Part shown: piece by piece, positions 8,813-15,931 of the stretch
How the letters are laid out: each line of letters begins with the position of its first letter
How positions within the stretch are numbered: position 1 is the stretch's first letter
Assembly (NCBI RefSeq): GCF_001411495.1
Contig: NZ_CP012982.1
Location: 434,001-498,000 of the forward strand
Reading direction: 5' to 3'
Length of the DNA: 64,000 nt
Source of the DNA: Burkholderia cepacia ATCC 25416
GTDB lineage: Bacteria > Pseudomonadota > Gammaproteobacteria > Burkholderiales > Burkholderiaceae
Position numbers and translations under genes: made by a program
Notes under the pieces: generated by a model
The model's input: the letters and a program-made list of their open reading frames with translations, nothing else
Databases searched by the model: none
Told to the model about the DNA's origin: nothing

Positions 8813-8956
8813 TTACGATTCGAATTCCTCGATATAGGGCACGCCGCCCCGTTCGAGCCCCGGGCGAATCGGTTCGTTCTTCAGCGCCTCGCGGTACGCC
8901 GACAGCACGGCCATGACCAGCAGTACTGCAGCGCTCGCGATCCAATGCATGTCCAT
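8813..8956 (-). CDS. Small single-span membrane peptide of 47 residues, function unknown
   Basis: A short frame below usual gene-calling limits. Its start ATG (8954-8956) has an AAGGAG seven bases upstream. It begins MDMHWIASAAVLLVMAVLSAYR, a clean N-terminal hydrophobic helix with a basic residue at its end. A polar tail follows, rich in Glu, Pro and Arg, ending PYIEEFES, and the stop is TAA. The hydrophobic helix, clean ribosome-binding site and proline/glutamate-rich tail support real coding. It lies in the intergenic region between bceT and bceS, in the bceT direction. Overlapping frames in the same stretch are shadows. I do not recognise a family; a membrane-protein accessory peptide is only a guess. 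Confidence 0.62.
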   Translation of the reverse strand: MDMHWIASAAVLLVMAVLSAYREALKNEPIRPGLERGGVPYIEEFES

Positions 8957-9173
8957 CTTGCCGCTCCTTGCATCAATCAACTGGAGCTTCAAACTATCAG
9001 AAAAAAATCGGTAAATAATTGACCTGCCTCGCGGAACCGCTTTCCGAACGCGATAAAACCATGATGTGGAATACCGATATTTCCCGGTGAGATTTTTTTA
9101 TTCATTGATCGAATTCTTGCGCATTACGATTGGATGAAACTTCCCGTCAATCCGTCGCAAGGAATCGAATCGC

Positions 9174-10349
9174 ATGCAAGCTTTCAGCGGATCGTCTCTG
9201 ACCGCGCCGCCCGTCGCCGATCACAAGGAACACGTGATCGACGCGATGCGCGGTTTCGCGGCGCTGCTCGTCGCCTATTTCCACTGCCGGCAGGTCGTCT
9301 GGGTCGGCATGCAGAGCTTCCATCACGCTTACGGCCATGCGCTCACCCCGGGCGCGATCGCCGGCTACCTGACCTTTCCGTTCGCGTGGGGCTCTGCCGG
9401 CGTGCCGATCTTCTTCGTGATCAGCGGCTACTGCATCCACCGCAACGCGGCGCTCAAGCTCGCGGCCGACCCCGCGTACCGGCTCGACGCGCCGAACTTC
9501 TGGATGCGCCGGTTCGCGCGCATCTACCCGGTGCTGCTCGCCGCGCTGCTGTTCACGCTCGCGCTCGACTCGGTCAGCCTGCAGATCGAGCCCGTCAGCC
9601 ACAAGATCCGCGACGTCGGCCTCGTCGCGTTCCTCGTGAACCTGTTCTCGCTGCAGGGCGTCGCCGGCTACACGTACGGGTCGAACGGCGCGCTGTGGAC
9701 GCTGTCGCTCGAAGTGCAGTTCTACGCGATCTACCCGCTGCTGTTCGCGGTACGCCGGCGCATCGGCATGCCGGCGGTCGTGGCCGCGGTCGCGCTCGTC
9801 AACGTCGCGTCGGCGTGGCTGCTCGAACGGCACGACCTGCAGTTCTTCACGTCGTACTGGCTGTCCTGGACGATCGGCGCGTGGATCGCCGACGTGCGCG
9901 CACAGTCGCCGCGCGACGCGGCCGCCGTGCCGTCGCGCGCGTGGTACGGCGCGGCCGCCGTGCTGCTGGCCGCCGGCTGCGGCGCGTTCCATTTCGGCCA
10001 GTACGGCGCGTTCCAGCTCTGGTCGGCCGGCTTCGCGTGCTTCCTGTACTGCGCGCTCGCCCGCCCGCCGCGCACGACGCCGCCGTTGCGCGTGCTGAGC
10101 TGGTTCGGCGACTTCAGCTATTCGCTGTACCTGATTCACCTGCCGCTGTTCGTCTGCCTCGGCTCGGTGCTGTTCCATTCCGAACTGCAGTTGTCGATCT
10201 GGCCGTCGTTCGCGTTCATGGCCGCCGCGATCCCGGTCGCGTACCTGTTCTACCGGATGTTCGAACGGCCCGCGATGACGTGGTCGGCCAGCTTCAAGCC
10301 GTCCCGCCCCGCCCGCGTCGTCGCGCCGGCGCCCGAACGGGCCGCCTGA
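9174..10349 (+). CDS. bceS: Membrane O-acyltransferase of the cepacian locus
   Basis: Acyltransferase-3 family protein of 391 residues. The N-terminal family pattern is DAMRGFAALLVAYFHCRQVV; then GVPIFFVISGYCIHRNAAL, RRFARIYPVLL, LWTLSLEVQFYAIYPLL and FGDFSYSLYLIHLPLFV follow across about ten membrane segments. It probably transfers acetyl groups to a sugar of cepacian, which is known to be acetylated at several positions. AAGGAA upstream of the ATG supports the start. A strong terminator follows. It is the second of three such enzymes in the locus, each sufficiently different to suggest separate acceptor sites. Confidence 0.88.
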   Translation: MQAFSGSSLTAPPVADHKEHVIDAMRGFAALLVAYFHCRQVVWVGMQSFHHAYGHALTPGAIAGYLTFPFAWGSAGVPIFFVISGYCIHRNAALKLAADPAYRLDAPNFWMRRFARIYPVLLAALLFTLALDSVSLQIEPVSHKIRDVGLVAFLVNLFSLQGVAGYTYGSNGALWTLSLEVQFYAIYPLLFAVRRRIGMPAVVAAVALVNVASAWLLERHDLQFFTSYWLSWTIGAWIADVRAQSPRDAAAVPSRAWYGAAAVLLAAGCGAFHFGQYGAFQLWSAGFACFLYCALARPPRTTPPLRVLSWFGDFSYSLYLIHLPLFVCLGSVLFHSELQLSIWPSFAFMAAAIPVAYLFYRMFERPAMTWSASFKPSRPARVVAPAPERAA

Positions 10350-10370
10350 TCCGGCCGGCCCGGGTTCCCG

Positions 10371-10406
10371 AGCCCCCGCGCGGCACCCCGTCGCGCGGGG
10401 GCTTTA
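10371..10406 (+). terminator. Intrinsic terminator of bceS
   Basis: AGCCCCCGCGCG (10371-10382) pairs with CGCGCGGGGGCT (10392-10403) around a nine-base loop, with only a short T run (TTTA) after it. It lies 22 bases after the bceS stop. Confidence 0.8.
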
Positions 10407-10534
10407 TCGTGGCCTGAGCGCGTCGGCACGCCGGGTTGACCGGATAGGCAGGCCTCCGGCGTCGGGCCGCGCCACGACCCGCCTGGGCCGTCCTCGGCCG
10501 GCTTTCGCTGCGCGGGGTGCCCTGGGTACCGTCT

Positions 10535-10638
10535 TTCTCGCGCCGCCTTCTCGCGCCGCCTTCTCGCGCCGCCTTCTCGCGCCGCCTTCTCGCGTTGCCT
10601 TCTCGCACCGCCTTCTCGCACCGCCTTCTCACGTCGCC
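10535..10638. repeat. Tandem repeat, eight copies of a 13-bp unit
   Basis: The unit TTCTCGCGCCGCC is repeated head to tail. Four perfect copies (10535-10586) are followed by four with one to three changes (TTCTCGCGTTGCC, TTCTCGCACCGCC twice, TTCTCACGTCGCC). It lies in the 471-base gap between the convergent genes bceS and bceR, between their two terminators. Thirteen is not a multiple of three, and no credible gene crosses it, so it is noncoding. Copy number probably varies between strains. Nothing else was recognised in 10407-10534 or 10639-10754. Confidence 0.92.
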
Positions 10639-10754
10639 CTATCCCGCTGCCGTCTCGCATCGCCCGCCGTCCCCCCAACGGCGATCGTGCAAGCACGCGC
10701 CCGCCACGCTACGCAACGACCTGCCCGCCACTCGCCCGACCAGGCCCCACGCTG

Positions 10755-10794
10755 AAAAGCAAAGCCCTCACGCAGCGCATTGCCGCATGAGGGC
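10755..10794 (-). terminator. Intrinsic terminator of bceR
   Basis: Read leftward, AGCCCTCA (10787-10794) pairs with TGAGGGCT (10762-10769) around a 17-base loop. The T-rich tail is interrupted (TTGCTTTT). It lies 27 bases after the bceR stop. Confidence 0.78.
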
Positions 10795-10820
10795 TCGTTC
10801 CGGGGGGCGGCTCGCGCCGG

Positions 10821-13286
10821 CTACTGCCTTTTCGCCTTCGCGGCCTTCGCCGTATCCGCGAGAATCTTCTCGACCCGCTCCACGTAGGTTTCAGTGCCGA
10901 ACCGGCGCACCGCCGTCGCACGCCCGCTCGCGACGAGCCGCTCGCGCAGCGCACCGTCGCGCTTCAGCGTATCCAGCGCCTCGGCCAGCGCGGCCGCATC
11001 GCCCGGCGCGCAGAGCAGCCCGTTGTCGCCGTCCTCGATGATCTCGACGACGCCACCCGCGCGGGCCGCGACGACCGGCCGGCGCGCGAGCATCCCCTCG
11101 ACGATCACGCGCCCGAACGGCTCGGGCGTGATCGACGTATGCGCGACGACGTCGACCGCCGTCATGCACGCGGCCACGTCGCGCTGGAACCCGAGGAAAT
11201 GCACGCGCTCGCCCATCCCGTGCCGGGCGACGAATTCGTGCAGCTGCGCCGCGTAATCGTCCTCGCCGAACAGCGGCGCGCCGACCAGCACCACGTGCAT
11301 GTCGGGATGCCGCGCGGCGGCCTCCAGCAGCACGTGCTGCCCCTTCCAGTGCGCGAGGCGGCTGAACGAGCCGACGAGCCATGCGTGCTCGGGCAACCCC
11401 AGCCGCGCGCGCAGCGCGGCCTGGCTGACGCCTTCCAGCGCATCGAACGGTTCGGCCGAAATGCCGTTGAACACGACGTCGACGTGCTGCGGCGTGAAGC
11501 CCGTCAGCGCGCGGAACGCCTGCGCGGACGCGTCCGAGTTCGCGACCACGCGCGTGACGCCGAACCGCGCGCAGTACTTGATCGCCAGCAACTGCTTGCT
11601 GCCGAAATGGTCGGTGCTGACGATGTCGCGCAGGTGCCACACCACCGGCTTGCGCGCGAGCCGCCCGGCCAGCGCGGCGACCACCATCGCGCGCTGCGTG
11701 TTCGCGTAGATCACCTCGGCGCGGCGCGCGCGCCGCGCCACATCGCGCACGAGCCGCACGAGCTGCTTCACCGCGCCGACCGACACGCCGCCCTGCTTGC
11801 GCACGCCCGCGAGCGCGCCCTGATCGACCACGTCGACACGCGCGCCGATCTCGTCGAGCGCCGCACGGAACGGGCCGTCGTCGAACAGCAGCACGTCGGC
11901 GTTCGCGCGCATGTGCTTCATGATCTCGAGCAGCGACAGCTCGGCGCCGCCTAGCACGCCGCTCTGGTCGAGCACGAGCGTCACCGGGCCGCGCGCGGCC
12001 GGCGGCGGCGCGACGGCCGTACCGCGCTGCGCGGTCGAGCCGGGCAGCGCGGTTTCCACGTAGTCGAGAAAGCGCCGCCGGAACGTATCGGCGGAAAACC
12101 GCTCCGCGTTCGCACGGCATGCGTCCGGCGTGAAGCGCTGCGGCGCGCGCTCGAAATCGTCGACGGCCTCGACGATCGCGTGCGGCGTCTGTTCGTCGAA
12201 GAAGAGCCCAGTCGGATTCCGGTTCGATTGCGGGTCGAGCACGGTTTCGAGCGCGCCGCCCTTGCCGTACGCGATCACGGGCGTGCCGCACGCCTGCGCC
12301 TCGACGACCGAGATCCCGAAATCCTCCTCGGCCGCGAACACGAACGCCTTCGCGCGCCGCATCCGGTCGTGCAGCACCGCGAACGGCTGGTAGCCCATGA
12401 TCTCGACGTTCGGGCCGGCTTTCGCGCGGATCTTCTGCATCTCGGGGCCGTCGCCGATCACGACGAGCTTGCGCTCGGGCGTCTTCGAGAACGCCTCGAC
12501 GATCAGGTCGATCTTCTTGTAAGGCACCATCCGCGACGCGGTCAGGTAGAAATCGTCCTTCTCCGCGTTCAGCGAAAACGCGTCGACGTCGACCGGCGGG
12601 AAGATCACCGCCGCGTCGCGGTGGTAGACCTTCCTGATGCGCCGCGCGATGAACGCGGAGTTCGCGACGAAACCGTCCACCGCGTTCGCAGTGCGCGTAT
12701 CCCAGTTGCGGATGTAGTGCAGGATCATCCGCGCGAGCAGCGATTTCGGCCCGCGCGTGAGGTTCGACTGTTCCAGGTACTGGTGCTGCAGGTCCCACGC
12801 ATAGCGGATCGGCGAATGCACGTAGCTGATGTGCATCTGGTCCGGCCCCGTCAGCACGCCCTTCGCGACCGCGTGGCTGCTCGATATCACCAGGTCGTAC
12901 TCCGACACGTCGAGCTGCTCGATCGCGAGCGGCATCAGCGGCAGGTAGCTGCGGTACTTGGTGCGCGCGAACGGCAGCTTCTGGATGAACGACGTCGTCA
13001 CCGGCTTGCCGCGCACGAACGCGCGGTCGTCGAGGAAGTCGACGAGGCTGAACAGGTCGGCGTCGGGAAAACACGCGACGATCTGTTCGAGCACGCGCTC
13101 GGCGCCCGCGTAGGTCACGAGCCAGTCGTGGACGATCGCCACACGCAGCGCGCGCGACGGTTGCCGCGCGCTGGCGCGCTCGGCCGGCACGGGCCGGCGC
13201 AGTGCGGCGACATCGCCGGCTTCGGCCGCGGCGGCATCGGCCGTGGCGAGATTCAACAAGGCGTGTTCCGCCAGATCGCGATTCAT
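10821..13286 (-). CDS. bceR: Two-domain GT4 glycosyltransferase of cepacian synthesis
   Basis: Cytoplasmic enzyme of 821 residues with two complete family-4 glycosyltransferase domains joined by a short linker. The first (about 40-400) starts RVAIVHDWLVTYAGAERVL and carries the E-x7-E region in AAEEDFGISVVEAQACGTPV. The second (about 430-815) starts TLVLDQSGVLGGAELSL and carries TPEPFGRVIVEGMLARRPVV. Each half is the size of a normal single enzyme, so the protein may add two successive sugars to the lipid-linked cepacian repeat. The ATG at 13284-13286 has GGAG six bases upstream; a longer TTG start at 13298 is rejected. It should be co-transcribed with bceP and bceQ, but a tnpB insertion separates it from bceQ. 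Confidence 0.9.
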   Translation of the reverse strand: MNRDLAEHALLNLATADAAAAEAGDVAALRRPVPAERASARQPSRALRVAIVHDWLVTYAGAERVLEQIVACFPDADLFSLVDFLDDRAFVRGKPVTTSFIQKLPFARTKYRSYLPLMPLAIEQLDVSEYDLVISSSHAVAKGVLTGPDQMHISYVHSPIRYAWDLQHQYLEQSNLTRGPKSLLARMILHYIRNWDTRTANAVDGFVANSAFIARRIRKVYHRDAAVIFPPVDVDAFSLNAEKDDFYLTASRMVPYKKIDLIVEAFSKTPERKLVVIGDGPEMQKIRAKAGPNVEIMGYQPFAVLHDRMRRAKAFVFAAEEDFGISVVEAQACGTPVIAYGKGGALETVLDPQSNRNPTGLFFDEQTPHAIVEAVDDFERAPQRFTPDACRANAERFSADTFRRRFLDYVETALPGSTAQRGTAVAPPPAARGPVTLVLDQSGVLGGAELSLLEIMKHMRANADVLLFDDGPFRAALDEIGARVDVVDQGALAGVRKQGGVSVGAVKQLVRLVRDVARRARRAEVIYANTQRAMVVAALAGRLARKPVVWHLRDIVSTDHFGSKQLLAIKYCARFGVTRVVANSDASAQAFRALTGFTPQHVDVVFNGISAEPFDALEGVSQAALRARLGLPEHAWLVGSFSRLAHWKGQHVLLEAAARHPDMHVVLVGAPLFGEDDYAAQLHEFVARHGMGERVHFLGFQRDVAACMTAVDVVAHTSITPEPFGRVIVEGMLARRPVVAARAGGVVEIIEDGDNGLLCAPGDAAALAEALDTLKRDGALRERLVASGRATAVRRFGTETYVERVEKILADTAKAAKAKRQ

Positions 13287-13344
13287 CAGTCGCTCCAAGA
13301 AGCCCTGCCATTGTTGGCGGGGAAGAAAGGAGCGCCGTCGACAA

Positions 13345-14470
13345 ACGGCATTCCTAGGTTAGAGTGACCGGCATGATTCTTGTCTATCGCTACCGGGTGA
13401 AATCGCTCAGCGGTCTGCTTAACAAGCAGAGCCGAGCGGTGAACTACGTCTGGAACTTCTGCAACGACACGCAGAAGCACGCGCTCAAGTGGAGCAAGAG
13501 GTGGCCGACCGGCTTCGACCTGAACGTACTGACAACCGGCAGCAGCAAGGAGCTCGGCATTCACTCCCGCACGGTCAACGCAACGTGTGAGCAATACGCG
13601 AAGTCGCGCGACCACCACCGACGCCCGTACCTGCGCTATCGCGGCAGGAAATCGCTCGGCTGGGTGCCGCTGAAGGGGCGTGACCTGAAGCGTGAAGGAG
13701 ATGCATTTCGCTTCGCCGGCAACACGTTCCGTGTGTTCAACAGTCGCCCGCTTCCCGAAGGCAAGATCAAGGATGGAACCAATTTCGCGCAGGATGCGCG
13801 CGGCAACTGGTTCCTGAACGTCGCGATCGAAGTACCCGAAGTTCCCGCGCGCCCGATCCGTTCCGGTGTCGGCATCGATCTCGGTCTGAAAGAATTCGCC
13901 ACACTTTCGACCGGCGAGAAGCTTCCCAACGACCGGTTCGGTCGACGCGCGGCGGAAAAGCTGGCGAAAGCGCAACGAGCACGCAAGCACAAGCGCCATA
14001 TCGCGAAGCTGCACGGCAAGGTGGCAAATGCCCGCGCCGATTTCCAGTACAAGCTCGCGCTCGATCTGGTGCGGCGCTTCGACTACATCGCGGTCGGCAA
14101 CGTGTCCGCCGCCAAACTCGCCAGGACCAGAATGGCAAAGAGCGTCTACGACGCATCCTGGTCGTCCTTCCGCAACAAGCTCCGTTACAAGGCGATGGCG
14201 CACGGGGTCACGTTCGAGGAAGTCGACGAAAGCGGTTCTACCCAGTCCTGTTCGTCGTGCGGATCGAAAGACAGCACGACGCGGCCGAAAGGTATCGCGG
14301 GACTGCGAATAAGAGAGTGGGCCTGCAATGGTTGCGGTGTCGTGCATGATCGGGATACCAACGCTGCTCTGAACATTCTCCGATGCGGACGTGCATCGCC
14401 AGTTGTGGGAATCCGCTGCTTTCAAGCAACGGAAGACGTCAAGCGGTTCTCCTCGCATTGAGACGGACAA
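13345..14470 (+). mobile_element. TnpB-only element of the IS200/IS605-IS1341 type inserted between bceQ and bceR (ends not resolved)
   Basis: A single tnpB gene without a tnpA transposase sits on the opposite strand between two genes that belong to one leftward bce transcript. Its stop codon lies inside the last codons of bceQ. Single-strand-transposing elements of this group make no target duplication, and none was seen. The boundaries given are approximate: the left end must fall after the bceR start (13286) and before tnpB (13373), and the right end near or after the tnpB stop. By analogy, a guide-RNA (omega RNA) would be encoded at the 3' end of tnpB, about 14330-14470. Confidence 0.6.
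13373..14461 (+). CDS. tnpB: TnpB, RNA-guided nuclease homologue (IS1341-type OrfB)
   Basis: Protein of 362 residues. The N-terminal domain begins MILVYRYRVKS and includes QSRAVNYVWNFCNDTQKHAL. The split RuvC nuclease has D169 in GIDLGLKEFATLS and D328 in HDRDTNAALNIL. A zinc finger (CSSC at 293-296, then CNGC) sits between them. At the second RuvC motif the usual Glu (normally VEDL) is glycine 242 (IAVGNVSAAKL). Glutamates at 282, 283 and 286 (FEEVDES) might substitute, as in TnpB groups with a rearranged catalytic site. It is full length, with no frameshift. The ATG at 13373 is preferred to the GTG at 13364. The 3' end overlaps bceQ by 23 bases, tail to tail. Confidence 0.93.
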   Translation: MILVYRYRVKSLSGLLNKQSRAVNYVWNFCNDTQKHALKWSKRWPTGFDLNVLTTGSSKELGIHSRTVNATCEQYAKSRDHHRRPYLRYRGRKSLGWVPLKGRDLKREGDAFRFAGNTFRVFNSRPLPEGKIKDGTNFAQDARGNWFLNVAIEVPEVPARPIRSGVGIDLGLKEFATLSTGEKLPNDRFGRRAAEKLAKAQRARKHKRHIAKLHGKVANARADFQYKLALDLVRRFDYIAVGNVSAAKLARTRMAKSVYDASWSSFRNKLRYKAMAHGVTFEEVDESGSTQSCSSCGSKDSTTRPKGIAGLRIREWACNGCGVVHDRDTNAALNILRCGRASPVVGIRCFQATEDVKRFSSH

Positions 14471-15905
14471 ACAGGTCGCGCACGAGCGCGCGCAGCCCCG
14501 GCGTCATCGTGAGCGACCACGCGACGTTCAGCAGCAGCACGACCGCGCACATGCCGATCGACTCGACGAGCCCCGGCCATGCCTGCGCCAGAAACAGGCT
14601 CGCCAGCAGGAACGCGAGGTGCGCGAGCATGTCGAGCACGATCGCGCGCATCCGGATCGCCGACAGGTACAGCAGCACGCCGTAGTCGACGAACGCGCGC
14701 GCCGCGACGACCACCGCCGCGCCGATCAGCCCGAAGTGATGGATACCGAACCACAGGCCGCCGACGAAGAACGGCATCTGGACGAGCCCGGCAAAGGCCG
14801 CGCGGGATGGATTGACCTGCGACTGGATCAGGATGCGCGTGACGCTCGCCTGGCCGACGAGCCACACGCTGATCACCAGCACGCGACCGACCGGCGCCGA
14901 ATGCGCGGCGAGATCCGCGCCGACCCACAGCGTGAGGAACGGCGCGAGCGCGAAGATCGCGACGATGCCGACCGGCGTGAACACGCCGTTCAGGAATTCG
15001 AGCGACTGGCGCGCGAGCGTGTCCGCATGGTCGCGGCCGACCGCCGACAGGCGCGGGAACAGCGTGCGCACGAGCGCGTTCGGCAGCATGTTCAGGCGCG
15101 TGACGAGGTTCTGCGGCACCGTGTAGTAAGTGACGAACTTCGCGCCCATGCCGGCGCCGAGCATCACGCGGTCAAGCGTGTCGGCGATCATGCTCGTCGT
15201 GCTCGCGATCAGCATCCAGCCGCCGAAATTGAACAGCCCTTTCGCGGTGCCCCATTGCGGCGGATCGATGCGCCGGATCCCGAGCACCTTGATGCTGGCG
15301 TGGCCGAGCATCACCGCCGCGATCAGGCGCGCGACGACCGCCGCGGCGAGCACCGTCTGCAGGTTCGGCGCGATCCACCACGCGGCGCCGAGCGGCAGCA
15401 GCTGGAACAGGAACGTGCCGATCGTCTGGTTCGTGTTGAACACGCCGAAACGTTCGGCGCCGTTGATCGCGCCGGCGAACACCCACGACACGTTCGCCAG
15501 CGGAATCGCGAGCGCGAGCCACGGCAGCGCGAGATACACCTCGTGCTGCATCGCCGCCGACACCTTCGTGAAGTAGGCGGTGTAGATGAACGCGCCGAAA
15601 TAGATCAGCAGCCCGCCCACGATGCCGGTGCCGAGGTTCAGCCAGAACGCGCTCCAGAACACGCGCGCGCTTTCATCGCCGTTGCCGCTCGCGAGCGCCT
15701 TCGAGATGTGGTTCTGCGCGGCCATGCTCATCCCGAGATCGAGGATCCCGAAATAGCCGATCAGCGTCCACACGAGGCTGACGACACCGTAACGTTCGAC
15801 GCCGAGCGCGTGGATGTACGCGGGCACCGTCACCAGCGACACGAAGGTCGGCAGGATCAGCCCGATGAAGTTGATCGAAACGTTCTTGAGTATGCCTTTG
15901 TCCAT
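14439..15905 (-). CDS. bceQ: Oligosaccharide flippase (Wzx family) for cepacian repeat units
   Basis: Polytopic inner-membrane protein of 488 residues that should flip undecaprenyl-diphosphate-linked repeat units to the periplasm for Wzy-type polymerisation. It has about 12-14 hydrophobic segments and the polysaccharide-export-protein opening NVSINFIGLILPTFVSLVTVPAYIHALG followed by RYGVVSLVWTLIGYFGILDLG (split here for length). AAGGCA precedes the ATG at 15903-15905; the open frame reaching 16256 overlaps bceP and is rejected. The last seven residues (LNARRTA) overlap the convergent tnpB, so the native C-terminus may have been replaced or altered by the insertion. It follows bceP by 26 bases. 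Confidence 0.9.
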   Translation of the reverse strand: MDKGILKNVSINFIGLILPTFVSLVTVPAYIHALGVERYGVVSLVWTLIGYFGILDLGMSMAAQNHISKALASGNGDESARVFWSAFWLNLGTGIVGGLLIYFGAFIYTAYFTKVSAAMQHEVYLALPWLALAIPLANVSWVFAGAINGAERFGVFNTNQTIGTFLFQLLPLGAAWWIAPNLQTVLAAAVVARLIAAVMLGHASIKVLGIRRIDPPQWGTAKGLFNFGGWMLIASTTSMIADTLDRVMLGAGMGAKFVTYYTVPQNLVTRLNMLPNALVRTLFPRLSAVGRDHADTLARQSLEFLNGVFTPVGIVAIFALAPFLTLWVGADLAAHSAPVGRVLVISVWLVGQASVTRILIQSQVNPSRAAFAGLVQMPFFVGGLWFGIHHFGLIGAAVVVAARAFVDYGVLLYLSAIRMRAIVLDMLAHLAFLLASLFLAQAWPGLVESIGMCAVVLLLNVAWSLTMTPGLRALVRDLFVRLNARRTA

Positions 15906-15931
15906 GCTTCTGCCTTGTGTGACGTCGTCCG

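Noticed and set aside
8742..8945. 67-residue arginine-rich frame on the minus strand
   Set aside because: It overlaps the 47-residue membrane peptide in another frame, has no ribosome-binding site and has shadow-like composition.
10535..10638. CRISPR-like array
   Set aside because: The 13-bp units abut each other with no spacers and there are no cas genes.
10250..10696. 148-residue minus-strand frame rich in REKAAREGG repeats
   Set aside because: It is an artefact of reading through the 13-bp tandem repeat; the repeat length is not a multiple of three and the frame has no ribosome-binding site.
13286..14470. 394-residue minus-strand frame across tnpB
   Set aside because: It is the antisense shadow of tnpB, with low-complexity composition and no family pattern.
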